From: Datisca glomerata
Lineage: Eukaryota > Streptophyta > Magnoliopsida > Cucurbitales > Datiscaceae
Direction: 5' to 3'
NCBI GenBank assembly: GCA_003255025.1
Contig: QANY01008042.1
Coordinates: 1,724,077-1,788,076 of the forward strand
DNA length: 64,000 bases
The notes under the pieces were generated by a model that ran no database searches, was not told where the DNA came from, and saw nothing but the letters and a program-made list of their open reading frames with translations. Every line of letters starts with the position of its first letter. Positions within the stretch are counted from its first letter, which is position 1. The translations under genes and the position numbers were made by a program. Of the stretch, positions 21,444 to 34,213 are shown in pieces.

Positions 21444-23222
21444 TGTTGGAATTATGCCCATAAAGTAGGGTGTAATAACTATTTATGAGTATTTAATTAT
21501 TTCTCAGACATTTTGTATTAGTGAATTTAATGAATGAATGAAAATTTTTCTATTAATTAAAGTGTGTTTATAATTTACTCAATTCCTAGAACTACTATCA
21601 ACGTAAGAAGAGTAAAGACTCATGGGTCTTTCAGATAAAATCTTCTAAAATAGTTCAGAATGTTATTTCCAGTTTTAGGATCGATTAGGCAATCGAGTCC
21701 GATTATGATTGTTAGGTTGAACTAAAGGATGCTGGTCTTGGAGCATGGGAATGGAGACTCTAACGGTTGACTCATACATGTTATGTAATATGTTGAATAG
21801 ACCAGTAACAAATTAGTTTGGAGCAAAGTTGTTTATCTAACTCTAAATCTAATTGTTTACACCTTAAGGGTCTTTTCTTGATTACCTTAATCCCGAGGTG
21901 AATATGAAACTTGACTAAGTTACTTGCGGTCTCTAATATGTCAAAGGAGTGAGTTCAAATTGCCTACAATACCTCGATTGTTGGGATCGTGATTCAACTA
22001 TATTGGAGTTACATGATTCACAGATATGAAATTCACGGCGAGATTGTAAAATCCAACAATATCACCTTATACTTTATGGAGGGGGGTGTGAATAAATAAG
22101 CTTGGTCAGGTACTCGATGAAATGAATCATTGAATAAGATATGGTAAATTGTGCGAGATAATTCAGTGTTATATCTTTCTTATTCACAGTCAACCAAAGA
22201 GTTAAGGAAATAATAACTAGATGGATAAAATTATAATTTTGCATCACGCTTTTGCTACTGATATTCACGAAAGGTACCATAGCAAAATATTCTGTGGACC
22301 ATGAAATAAAAAGTATTTATTTGCACCAACAGAAAATGTAGCGTGCATGAATCGAGACTTGATTTTCAGAATCAGACCCATAGTGGAGTCGTACAATGTC
22401 AGGATTAAATAGTTGGAAATTTATGGAGATAAATTCACCGAGTGTTTGAATCAATTGCTTTATTCATGTAGCTCATAAGGATAGGAATGAGAAACAACAT
22501 CAGTTAGACCAAAGCGTATTTCGGACCAAGATATACTTCCTGAACCCATATGTGATGGGTATCGTCACTAAAGTTGTGAAAAGCAAAAATTAATGTTCAA
22601 ATTAATGAATTGTTATTTTATAATTATTGGATAATTAGTAAATAAAATAAATAAAACAATTAATTGATAAAGATTAATTTAATTTATCAATTTGGATTGA
22701 TGAATTTAGACACAATATTGGCTCTAGGGAGATGTAAACTTTTAACAATTACAGTAAAGGGGGGAGAATTTCAGCAATTTACAAGAGGGGTATATGTATA
22801 AATTCTATAATCTTTATATAAGGGATGACATTACGGTTATCTCTTTAACTGTGTTGACACAACCCTGATCACAATGTGTGATAGAGCAAATAAAGAAGTT
22901 TCTCTCTCCCCTAACGACATCTTATTAAAATATACTTCTGAATCCTACGAGTAGTTATTAGTGCGAAGATTGATTCAAGTTCCATGAAGAACGAACAACG
23001 CAAGACAATCAATAGAATTTCACCAAGTCAGAACTTGTCCGATACAATAAATGTATAATATTATTTCTACCTCTTCTAAATTCGACAATCTAAATATGCA
23101 TGATCATAGAAGGTTTTATATTTAATACGATTAAATAGTTGATGTGAATTTTTTTTGATTTTCCACCCATGATTCGTTCGTGGTTCATTATTTTTCCTTA
23201 AATTTTTAAAACTGATCCAACA
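21444..23222 (+). repeat. 5' LTR of the nested Copia element
   Basis: 1779 bp. It aligns end to end with 28084-29962, with roughly 88-90% identity by eye. It lacks about 87 bp present in the partner at 29575-29662. Confidence 0.92.
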
Positions 23223-24817
23223 ATTGGTATGAGAGCCTTATGTTCTTGATTGTGCATATTTAGTAATTAGATGTATGTATCCGATGGATGTTGTGATATT
23301 GGCATATATTTTGTAGGGTAGATCCAAAGTATGTTTGAATGTGTTTTATGAATGAATCCTGATCAATTGACTATAAGTGTTTATTTTCAATTTTAGAATT
23401 GATGTACGCCAAAATTTGAGGCATATGATTTGATGTAATTTAATTTTTGCAAAAATTGTATCTTTAAATATCATGTAAATTCGTCGTCGCAAGAAAAGTC
23501 ACCGTTCGTCGCCTCTGTCACTGTCGGTTGCCTCCTCTTGCTACAAAGCCATCACTAGACTTTAGGGTTTAAGAAACCTTGAGATTTTGGAAACTTTTGA
23601 GTTTAGGAAACCTTAGGATTTTACCCAATCCAGTCTCTAAATTTATTTAATTCGGTAATTTTTCAACATTAGTTAATAAGAAGTTATTTTTAAAAATAAA
23701 TCAATTCATTAATTTACTTGGTAATTTGATTATCAAAGTAAAAAATATTTGAAAATTAAATTTTAGATTGAATTTTGAATTTTAAAAATGGGACTAGACT
23801 TTTGTAAAGAGTTACAAATTGGTGGGACTTTCTAAAGGAGAATGGGAAGATTACAGATGCTATGAAGATTAGTATTTAAATTATTGTAATTTATTTATTA
23901 TTCTTTTTATGAGTTGTAATTAGAAATGAGCTATAAAGATGTTAATTTTGAATGAATGATTTATTATTAATCTCGTATCACATAGAATATGCTATATAGA
24001 AATAAAGATATGTCAATATCAAAATACCATGTAGCATGTAAATGCATAATTGTAATTTAAATTTATAATGTGTTATAATTTAAATACAATGTGAATTTTA
24101 TAAAATTTATAAATTTTAAATTGTGATTTATATTTTACAAAAGTTTATAATTTTCAAAACTTATTTTTTCAAATTTATAGAAAGTTTTTTTGAATAAGCA
24201 AAGAAAAATCTATTTTCCAAAAACTAAGTGGGAGAGTCATTTACATTGAAACGTTCTCAAGGTGCCCAACACAACCTTGATCGTCGCACGAGGAATGGTT
24301 TAGAGCCGCCCTAGCGATCCTCTCTTTAGTGGAAGAAACTTGAGAATCGTGTCATTTTGAGTTATCAAGTTACTTGAGAAGCTAAAGCTTATAAAGGGAG
24401 TGGTGAGGCATGATCGTCCCTAGACATACTGTTAGTTCATAGCAACCTTTAAATTGATACGTTGGTTAAACATTTAGGCCGAAGCACAATGGAATCTCTC
24501 ATAGGAGCCATTCAATAGGGCTAAGGTGACAAAAACCATTGGTGATTGGTTGAGCTAGATGTAGTGACACATTGCGAAGTGTTAACCAAACGAAAGGAGT
24601 CTCGATGCGATATGAGATATCTTGGACGTTGTCCTTAGATGAGACAAGTTATCGTTGTTAATCATAACATCATGAAAGAAATATATTTTATCAGACCTTT
24701 AATATTTAAGTATCTGCATCATGCATCATATTTTTCTAAATGATTAAGCAGTTATTTACACTGCTTTTTTCAGCAATCATATCATTATTTCCACTCTCAA
24801 CAATCTTGAATGTGAAT
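23223..24817 (+). other. Untranslated leader of the nested Copia element
   Basis: It holds the primer-binding site, then AT-rich leader with no ORF before gag. CGTCGTCGC- and GTCGCCTCTGTC-type short GC-richer patches occur near 23485-23545. No separate gene or insertion is recognisable. Confidence 0.6.
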
Positions 24818-25360
24818 AAACTTACTAGTGAAAATTACGTGGATTGAAACCGTAATCTTGATATCGTATTGATGGTAGAAAAATATAAGTTCATGCTCAC
24901 TACCCCTTGTCCCCTTGAGCCTATTGCTGAATCGGCTAAAGAGGAAAATGATGCTTATGCTTATTGGCTGCGTTCTGATGGGATCTCCAAGTGTTACATC
25001 TTGGCTTCTGTTAGCAATGTATTACAAAAATAATATCAGAACATGGAAATCGCTGTTGATATGATGTTGAACATCACCTAAATGTTCAGGGATTAGGGTC
25101 GTCAAGCCAAACAAACTATTATGTGAAACTTCATGAATTACCGGATGAAACCCGAAACTCTTGTTAGAGAACATATGATGCTAATCATTGGTTATCTGAA
25201 TGAGATGGAGATTATGGGAGATGTGGTAGATGGCAAGACTCAAGTTGATATGATTATCGAAACCTTGTCAGATACTTTTGAGAACTTCAAACTTAATTAT
25301 TCAATGAATAAGTTGAGGTACTCATTTCCAGAACTTATGAAGGAGTTGCAAAGCTACTGA
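24818..25360 (+). pseudogene. Copia gag remnant (UBN2 type)
   Basis: Conceptual reading LTSENYVD...LDIVLMVEKYKFML is the usual Copia gag start. The last open part, KPETLVREHMMLIIGYLNEM and IIETLSDTFENFKLNYSMNK, is the UBN2 capsid-like domain. Several stops lie between 24848 and 25125. The zinc knuckle expected after 25400 is not preserved; a basic stretch with KKAKKQN is seen instead. Confidence 0.8.
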
Positions 25361-25499
25361 GACCCTGTTTTTAAAGGGCAAGAGGATGACTCAGAAGGCC
25401 AACTTTACTGAAAGCTTGCCTTCCACCTGTGGCATAAAAAAGAAACAAAATAGAGGTCCGAAGAAAGCTAAGAAGCAGAACTCGAAAGCAGAGGGCTTG

Positions 25500-26460
25500 G
25501 CGAGGGTGAGTTCAACTTTCATTGGGGGAATGGAGTACTAGTATCGGTTATATCAATTGAAACTATTAAATTTTCATTTGATAACAATTTCTTAGTTTTA
25601 CGAGATGTTTATTATATCCTGATATTTTGGAAAAATCTTATTTCAGTAGCTAGTTTGATTGAGCAATGATTTTATTTAAATTTCATCAATAATGATATTG
25701 GTATTTTTCAAAATGATTGTTTGATCACTACTGCATGCTTGATAAATAACATATTCTATGTAAACTTAATAGTTCCAATGATATGTGACACTAAAGTAAA
25801 TACTAATTTATAGAGGTATACTAAAAGGTTAAACTCTGACTCAATCGATTTAACCTACTTATGGCACTTACGTCTTGACCATATTAGCCTAGACAAGATT
25901 AAAAGCTTACAACACCTAGCACTCCTGAACAGAATTAAGTGTTAGAGAGAAGATATCAAACTTTGTTGGATATGGTTAGATCTATGATAAGTTACTCATC
26001 CCTCCCATATTCGTTATGAGGATATGTATTGGAAACAACAACATACATTTTGAACACCATCAAAGACGGGCCTGGTACACCATATGAAAGATGGAATGGA
26101 CAATTGGGATGCCCAGTACATGTTCTGAAACTGAAGACATACAAGTTTTCCAGTCGATTAGAATTATTCCTGTTTGTAGGATATCCTAAGGGAACGAAGG
26201 GATACATTTTTTATAGTCCAAGTGTCAACAAAACATTTATGAGCACGAATGCGTGTATTCTTGAAGAGGACTCCATAAGAAGTGTGAAGTCGAGAAGCAC
26301 TTTTGTGCTAAATAAATTATTGAGTGGGAGGACACCGACTCCTCAATCAGGAACTGTTTCTGATTTAATAATGGAAGAATCACATTAGGAGCCAGAGCCT
26401 ATGGAGCCTCGACGTAGTGGGAGGGTTGTTAGACAGCCTAATAGATACATGTCTTATAAC
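25500..26460 (+). pseudogene. Copia protease and integrase remnant with the integrase core deleted
   Basis: 25550-25800 reads as the protease C-terminal region (LRDVYYI.IFWKNLISVASL). 25850-25940 is the GAG-pre-integrase H...H region (LWHLRLDHISLDKIKSL). At about 25970 it jumps to the downstream integrase part: ETTTYILNTI, GCPVHVLKLKTYKFSSRLEL and LFVGYPKGTKGYIFYSP. The DDE catalytic core between them, several hundred bases, is missing. At 26400-26450 RRSGRVVRQPNRYM is the hinge before RT. Confidence 0.8.
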
Positions 26461-26559
26461 TAAGCCTTAACAACAATATCAGATAAGGATCATGATGCAC
26501 ATGTCTTCTACTCGAAGGCCATTGTTGGTTTTGAAGCAATTCTATGGCAAAAAGTCATG

Positions 26560-27300
26560 AACGTTGAGATATAATTGATGTACTCGAACGGAGTCTAGAA
26601 ACTTGTAGATCCTCCTAAAGGGGTAAAATCCGTAGGGTGTAAATGGATTTATAAGAAAAAGAGAGGTGCGGGTGGAAATGTGGAGGCATTCAAAGCTAGG
26701 CTAGTAGTCAAGGGCAATACCCAAAAGGAAGGTATTGACTATGAGGATACCTTCTCCCCGGTGGCCATGCTTAAATCCATCTGAATCCTCCTGTCCATTG
26801 ATGCTGCCCTTGATTATGAAATCTTGAAAATAGATGTCAAGACTGTTTTTTTGAATGACAATCTTGAAGAGCGTATTTATATGGCTCAACCAGCCGGGTT
26901 CATGGAGAAATGTCATGAGGACGGTTTGTGAACTACTGAAGTCCATTTATGGACTTAAGTAAGTGTCTCGATCGTGGAATATCAGATTCGACGAAACAGA
27001 TAAGAACTTCAATTTTGATCAGTTAGTGGACAAACCTTGTGTGTATAAACAGATACACGAAGGAAATGTGATTTTTCAGGTTTTGTACGTTGACGATATT
27101 TTGCTCGTTGGGAATGATGTAGAAAAATTATCCGATGAAAAGATTTGGCTTGCAAAACAATTTGATATAAGGATCTTATAGAATCTGCCTTTATCTTAGG
27201 TATTCAGATCTTTCGAGATCGGAAGAATAGACAATTGACATTGTATCAAACATCTTATATTGATAACTTGGTGGATCACTTCAGTATGTAAGACTCCAAG
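26560..27300 (+). pseudogene. Copia reverse transcriptase remnant
   Basis: Motifs in order: [20 protein letters not shown] and [55 protein letters not shown], and the catalytic YVDDILLVGND box near 27086. Stops and at least two frameshifts (near 26930-26960 and 27180) inactivate it. Confidence 0.88.
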
Positions 27301-27427
27301 AAAGGATATATTCCCTTTTAGGCATGAAGTCAGCTTCTACAATGATCAGTCTCCCAAGACTCATCAAGAAGAGGAAGACATGTGAAAGATTCTCTATGCC
27401 TCAGCCGTAGGAAGTCTCATGTAAACG

Positions 27428-28080
27428 ATGTTTTACACTAGGCCAAACATTTACTACACGGTGGGCGTGGTGAGTCATTTCCAATCTAATCTTGGACTCA
27501 AGTATTGGAATGTCGTCAAACATATCCTTAAATATCTAAGGAGAATAAGGAACTACATGCTTGTATATTCAGGTACTGGCCTTAATATGATGGGGTATAC
27601 TGATTCTGATTTTCAAGCAGACAAGGATTCTATAAGGTCCACTTTAGGATCGATGTTCATCCTGAAGGGTGGAACAGTTATATGGAGAAGTATCATGCAA
27701 TCTTACATTGTTGATTCTACCATGGAAGCTGAGTATGTGGCAGCTTGTGAAGCTGCAAAGGAGGTGGTATGGCTTAGAAATTTCTTGAAGACTCTAGAAG
27801 TTATTCCAGAAGCTGACAAACCCATGACACTTTATTGCGATAACAGTGGGACTGTAGCGAATCTGAAGGAACCAATGAGCCACAAAAGATCCAAACACAT
27901 AGGGCATAAATATCACCTGATTAGAGAGATTGTTCAGCGTGGAGATGTAGTAACACACATATCGATGGTCAATAACATGGTAGATCCAGTCACAAAGACT
28001 TTAAGCTCTAAAGTCTTTTATGGTCATCTGGAGGGCATCGGGAAACGAGATTGTACACGCCTACTTTATTCTAAGTGGGA
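27428..28080 (+). pseudogene. Copia RNase H and polyprotein end
   Basis: A long open frame carries TRPNIYYTVGVVSHFQSN, GYTDSDFQADKDS (first catalytic Asp), STMEAEYVAACEAAKEVVWL (catalytic Glu), LYCDNSGTVANLKEP (catalytic Asp) and HIGHKYHLIREIVQRGDV. It reaches VDPVTKTLSS near the usual Copia end, then the polypurine tract. This is the best-preserved coding segment of the element, but it has no intact upstream frame to be translated from. Confidence 0.88.
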
Positions 28081-28083
28081 GAT

Positions 28084-29962
28084 TGTTGGAATTATGTTCA
28101 TGAAATAGGATGCAATAACTATTTATGAGTATTTAGTTATTTCTCAGACATTTTATATGACTGATTTAATGAATTAATGAAAATTTTCTATTAATTAAAA
28201 TATGTTTGTAATTTACTCAAGTCCTAAAACTATTGTCAACGTAAGAAGATTAAAGACTGAGGGGTCTTCAAGACAAACTTTTCTGAAATAGTTTAGAATG
28301 TTATTCACAGTTTTAGGATTGACTAGGTAATTGAAGCTGATTACGACTGTTAGGTTGAACCAAAGGATGCCGGTCTTAACACATGTGAGTGGAGACTCTA
28401 ATGGTTGACCTAGACATATTAAAGAACATGTTGAATAGACTAGTAATAAATTAGTTTGAATCCAAGCCGTTTATCTAACTCTAAATCTATTTGTTTACCC
28501 TTTAGGGGTATTTTTGTGATTACTTTAATCTTGAGCAATATAAAACTTGACTTAGTTACTTGCGGTCTTTGATACGCCAAATGAGTGGGTTTGAATTGTC
28601 GGAAAATACCACGGCTGTTGGGATCGTGATTCAGTTATGTTAGTGTTACGTGATTCCCAGCTACGAAATTCGTGGCAAGATTGTAAAATGCAATAATACA
28701 CCTTATACTTTATTGATGGGTATGTGAATAAATAACTCTGGTTAGGTACTTGATGAAATGAATCATTGAATAAGACATGGTGAACTGTGCGAGACAATGC
28801 ACTACTATGTCTTTCTTATTCACAGTCAATGAAGAGTTACGAAAATAATAACTAGATGGATAAAATGATAATTTTACATCTCACGCTTGTTACTGATATT
28901 CACGAAGGGTAACATAGCAAAATATTCTGTGGACCGTGAAATAAAAAGTGTTTATTTGCACCAACAAAAAAATGTAATGCGCATGAATCGAGAGTTGATT
29001 CAGCATCAGACCTATGGTGGAGTCGTACGATATCAGGATTAAATATGTCGAGAACTTATGGAGACAAATTCATCGAGTGTTTGAATCCTATAACTTTATT
29101 TATGTGTATCCATTCGGTCTCAGGACTAGTTCATAAGGACATGAATGAGAAACAACACCAATTGGGCAAAAAACGTATTTTGGACTAAGGTATACTTCTT
29201 GAACCCAAATGTGATGGGTATCGTCACTAAAGCAGTGAAGAGCAAAAATTAATGTTCAAATTAATGAATTGTTATTTATAATTATTGGATAATTAGTAAA
29301 TAAAATAAATAAATAATTAATTGATAAAGATTAATTTAATTTATCAATTTGGATTGATGAATTTAGACACAATATTGGTTCTAGGGAGATGTAAACTTTT
29401 AACAATTACAGTAAAGAGAGGAGAATTTCAGCAATTTACATTATATGGGTATATTTGTAAATTCCGTAACTTTTATATAAGGGATGACATTAGGGTTACC
29501 TCCCTAATTGTGTAAACACAACTCTGATCACAGTGTGTGATTACATAGAGCAAAAAAAGTAGTTTCTCTCTCCCCTCCTTGTTGTCACCGAAATCTAGAG
29601 GAAGAAGAGAAATTTTTTTTCTCTTGTTTTGAGAGCCCACACTCAATTTCTGGAGACATCCTATTGTGATATACTTCTGAATCCTACGAGTGCTTGTTGG
29701 TGTGGAGATTGATTCAAGTTCTATAAAGAACGAAGAATGCAAGACAATTAATAGGATTCCACCAAGTCAGAACTTCTCCGATACAAAAAAATGTATAATA
29801 TTATTTCTACGTCTTCAAAATATGTCAATCTAAGTATGCATGATCATAAAATATTTTATATTTAAAACGATTAAATAGTTGATGTGAATTTTTTTTATTT
29901 TTCGCCCACGAACTGTTTGTGGTTCATTATTTTTCAAGTAGTATTTAAAGCCCGTTCCAACA
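28084..29962 (+). repeat. 3' LTR of the nested Copia element
   Basis: 1879 bp, matching 21444-23222. It keeps an extra segment (29575-29662) with CTTGTTGTCACCG and CTAGAGGAAGAAG that the 5' LTR has lost. Confidence 0.92.
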
Positions 29963-29967
29963 GGGCA

Positions 29968-32515
29968 TTCCCGAAGAAATCATCTGTCATAGGCTGAAAT
30001 ATGGACCCCGCTATGAGCCAGTGAAATAGAGGAAGAGAAGCTTTGCCCTGGAATAGAATTAGGAAATCAAGAAGAAGTTGAATAGCTCTTGATGTTAGGT
30101 TTCATTTGGGAAGTGGACTATCCAGAGTGGCTGGCCAATGTTGTAATGGTACAAAAGAAAAATGGAAAGTGGAGAATATGTGTGGACTTCCCTGATTTGA
30201 GCAAAGCCTGTCCCAGAGATGAATACCCGCTGCCAAGGATAGATCAGATGGTTGATGCCATTTTGAGACACGAACTACTAAGCTTGAGGGACACATACTT
30301 TGGATACAATCAGTGAAAAGGTTCCAACTTGACCATGAAAAGACTTCCATCAATACCGAGTATGATTTCAATTGTTATACAATCATTCCTTTTGGACTAA
30401 AAGACGCAGGTGTTATTTATCAAAGGCTGGTGAATAAAGTCTTTCGTGAACATATCAGGAAAAGCATGAAAGTCTATGTAGACAACATGTTGGTCAAAAG
30501 CCAGAAACGTGAGGACCATATTCAAGACTCTGAAGAAGCTTTTACAGTTCTAAGAAAAAACTCCATAGAGTTAAATCCAGAAAAATGTACGTTTGGGGTA
30601 GCTGTGGGAAAGTTCCTCAGGCACTTGGTGACGCAACGGGGAAACAAAGTGAACCTGGACCAATTGAAGGCAATTATGGAGATGAAATTGCCACAGAGAT
30701 GAAAAGAGATACAAAGATTAACGGGAAGGGTGGCCGCCCTGAAAAGATTCATCTTGAGGTCTACGGATACCAGGTGAACATCTCTTGCTGTATGTTGCCG
30801 TTTTGGCAGTCATTGTCAATGTCGTACTCATAAGGGAAGAATAAAGAAAGCAAAAAACCCATATACTTCATCAATAAAAGCCTAGTAGCAGTCGAAGTAA
30901 GGATAAACGGATGGAGAAGTTGGTGCAGGGGCCATTGTGACCGCCGCATGAAAACTGAGACCCTAACTTTAGGCACATAGCATTAAAGTGTTGACGGATT
31001 CACCTGTCAAGTGTCTCCTGCACTTTCCAAAAGTAAGTGGGAGAATGACGAAGTGGTCAATTGAGCAAAGCCAGTATGACATTCATTACGAACCCAGAAC
31101 CTCAATCAAAGGGCATGCATTAGCAGACTTCATTGCGGACTTTACTAAAGGATAAGTTGAAAGGGAACCTCGTAAAGAAATTGCGAACGGGCCTTGTAAA
31201 CTATACGTTGATGGTGCTTCAATAATAAATGAGCAGGAGGAGGGGTGGTAATACAAACCTCCTTTAGAGAAACATTGAAGCACCCCATCTCCTTCAAATT
31301 CAACGCGTCAAACAATGAAGCAGAATATGAAGCACTTATAGCGGGAGTGTCATTGCTACGGGAATATGAGGTAAGATATGAGAAAATATTCATGCAATAT
31401 ATCCTAATTGTAAAACACGTAACGGGAGAATATACAACGGAAAATGAAATGATGATAAACTACCTACAACGACGAAGGACCTCTTAGGCACATTGAAAAG
31501 CTACGGAATCCAAGAGATCCTGAGAATTGAGAACAGGCACGTTGACGCATTGGCAAACTTGGGATCATCCTTGCAATTTTCATACAAGAGGAACGTCCCC
31601 GTAGAATTTCTAGAAAAACCAAGTGTCTCACTCCCGTGGAATAGCATTGCTGACTTTGAAGTAGAAAGAGAACCCAGCTAGCGGGACGACATAATATTCT
31701 ACCTTAAAGAGGGAATACTTCCAAAGGACAAGTTTCTCGCCAGGAAAGTACAGCAACAGAGCACCAAGTACACATTGATAAATGAACTGATGTGTAAAAA
31801 ATCTTTTAAAGGCCCCATACCTGAAATGTCTAAGAGAGAATGAAACATAGTATGTATTAGCTGAAATACATGAAAGAATATGTGGAAATCATTATGGGGG
31901 TAGATATTTAGCACATAAAGTGATGAACGAGGGGTATTATTGGCCAAAGATGCACCAAGACACTAAACAGTACGCAAAGAAATATGATAAGTGTTAGTGC
32001 TTTGCACCTGTAGTCAAAATGGCCCCTGGAGAACTCAAAACCGTAACAAGTCTTTGGTCATTCATGTAGTGGGCTCTAGACATTGTTGGACCACTCCCCA
32101 CAGCACCTGCTCAGAAGCGATTCTTGTTGGTTGCAACAGATTGCTTCACCAAATGGATTGAGGCTGAAGACTTCACCATAATTCATGAGGAAGAAGTAAA
32201 AGAGTTCCTATGGAAGAATATAGTACGCCGATACGGAATTCCCCGGGACCTCATATCTGACAATGGACTTTTAGTTCACTGGAAACACGGTGAAAATTTT
32301 TGGCGAGGACTTGAAGATCATAACCCGATTCTCTATACCCTACTATCCATAAGGAAACAGACAAGCTGAAAGGTCAATCTAAATTATACTCGACAATATG
32401 AAGAAACGATTAGAGTCAACCAAGGGGAAGTGGGTGGAAGAATTACCAGCAGTGCTATGGGCATACAGAATAACTCCTAGAGAGGCAATTGGTGAAACTT
32501 TGATATGGAATTGCC
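29968..32515 (+). pseudogene. Gypsy RT, two RNase H domains and integrase (Tat lineage), resumed after the Copia
   Basis: RT is at 30089-30716: YPEWLANVVMVQKKNGKWRI, CVDFPDLSKACPRDEYPLPR, FGLKDAGVIYQRLVNKVF, with VDNM where the catalytic VDDM-type box should be. The RT-connected RNase H remnant is at about 31040-31150 (WSIEQSQYDIHYEPRTSIKG). The second RNase H is at 31193-31680 (CKLYVDGAS, NNEAEYEALIAGVSLL, RHVDALANLGSS). Integrase is at 31860-32510: H-H-C-C region (HERICGNHYGG...YDKC), the core WALDIVGPLPTAPAQKRFLL, VATDCFTKWIEAE, and RYGIPRDLISDNG with the second catalytic Asp. It has numerous stops and frameshifts and ends abruptly in a [13 protein letters not shown] motif where the next LTR starts. 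Confidence 0.88.
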
Positions 32516-33673
32516 ATTAGTCCTTGAAATTAGGGGCTATGCCCTTAAAACATGTGTATTGACATTTTGGTATGAAATTTAAAGAGGATTACATTTTTCT
32601 TATGATTGTTCTTTTAAATTATTGTTGAATAATTCATTTAAATACCTGAAAATTTCATATTCATTAACGAAACTATGATCTTGTATTAGTACGAGATGAT
32701 TACGATCAATGAATAAAATTGTCAGCAACATATTAAAGTATGAAATCTTTAATGAATGATCACTAGTACGGTTCACTAAGTATTATGAATGCGTGTGATC
32801 TAGATCCGGATCATTGATGTAGATAGGTATCTTAGTGAATGTAGTTTATATAATAATATTATATATGACAGGACCGGTGTGAATTAATATCTTTATTAAC
32901 GTGTCGTTTATCATAAAGATTTAATACACATCAATTCGATGATCATATGTAGATCCGTCTAAATCTTGAGTAGTCATGAACTCTTATGCATGTCTACTAG
33001 ATCTTTTGATTCACTCTTTGAGGTCTGTTTGTTAATCAAGTTAGTGACTTTTGTTTTAGAGATTCAGTGTTGTGGATGGGTGAGGACATGATCTTACAAG
33101 ATTTGAAATCTAAGCTTTCCTAACAAATCGTATATTGGTTCCTTTAAGTGTTAATTCATTCTGAATGGTTATTGAGCTCAAATTTATAATAAGATTATAA
33201 ATTAGTTATTCACTAGTGGATTAATGGTACTTAACGATCAAGAGGTATTTAGAAGGGTAAAACGGTTTTTTTGACCAGTTCTAATTTACGAACCAATAAT
33301 TGGAGGTCATAACTAAATGAAATGATTATATTAGTGGACTACATGAGAATACTCTGTAAATACATTATATAATCTCTAAAAGTGCAATTCCATATTTATA
33401 TTGGAGTAATAATGGAATTAATAAATAATATTATTTAATTAAAGAGTTTAATTAATATTCTGGTTTATTGAAACTTATGATTATATGTACATGATCTCCA
33501 AGTCACTTCTATACTACGCTGTCTAGGGTATGAATATTTCAGGACATGAGAAAGGACTGACTTGCAAAATGAATTTTTATTCTGGGCAAGTACATAATTA
33601 TGAGATAATTATGTGTGAATAATTAATTAAATTATTTATATATTTAAATATAATTTTTATAAATTATATATAT

Positions 33674-34179
33674 GATTGACACGTGATAATTACTGTGAAT
33701 TAAATATTTATTTTAATTAGATAATTATATGGATATCAGTTAATTCAAAATTTACATATCTGATTATTCCTATCAACTACCTTATCTCTTATTTCACAAA
33801 TAACATATTCAGTTGATTTAAGTTATTATCTAATAATAATTTAATTATCTAATTTCATAAATTAGATATTCTATCCTACTTATCAATAATTAAAAAAATT
33901 GATAATTATTTATATATTTAAATATAATTTTCAGAAATTATATATATAATTATCAATTTTTTTAATTATCGATAAGTTCGACAAAATATCTAATTTGTGA
34001 AATTAATAATTAAATTATTATTATATAATAATTTAAATAAACTAAATCTGTTATTTGTGAAATAACAAATTACTTAGTTGATAGAGATAATCAGATATGT
34101 TAATTTTGAATTAACTGATATCTAAATAATTATCTGATTAAAATAAATATATAATTTCAGTAATTAATACATGTCAATC
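33674..34179. repeat. 506-bp imperfect palindrome (arms about 235-240 bp)
   Basis: Left-arm landmarks GATTGACACGTGATAATTACTG, then AGATAATTATATGGATATCA, TAACATATTCAGTTGAT, ATTAGATATTCTATC and AATTAAAAAAATTGATAATTA recur on the opposite strand in reverse order in the right arm (ending GTCAATC at 34179). The spacer is centred near 33926. Arm identity by eye is about 85%. The spacer sequence TTTATATATTTAAATATAAT also occurs just outside the left arm (33639-33658). Confidence 0.85.
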
Positions 34180-34213
34180 GCTTATAGGGTATCAGAAATT
34201 GACATGAACTACT

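Larger units (their letters stand above)
21444..29962 (+). mobile_element. Copia retrotransposon with both LTRs, inserted in the Gypsy pol gene
   Basis: LTRs at 21444-23222 and 28084-29962 both start TGTTGGAATTATG and end CCAACA. The flanking 5-bp sequence is AAGCA at the left and GGGCA at the right. These two differ at two bases but sit exactly where the Gypsy reading frame breaks and resumes. The primer-binding site TGGTATGAGAGCC (23225-23237) resembles the initiator-Met tRNA site. The polypurine tract AAGTGGGAGA lies just before the 3' LTR. The interior carries gag, partial integrase, RT and RNase H, all broken. Confidence 0.92.
18678..32524 (+). mobile_element. Ty3/Gypsy retrotransposon (Tat lineage), split by a Copia insertion and truncated at 3'
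   Basis: The order is LTR end, gag, protease, [Copia 21444-29962], RT, RNase H, a second RNase H-like domain and integrase. The second RNase H (LYVDGAS...NNEAEYEALIAG) between RT and integrase is the mark of the Tat lineage. The protein reading crosses the Copia insertion: EMPS before 21443 continues as GIPEEII after 29962. Sequence is lost at about 32510-32524, where a Copia-type LTR begins, and no 3' LTR of this element is seen. Many stops and frameshifts make it inactive. Confidence 0.85.
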
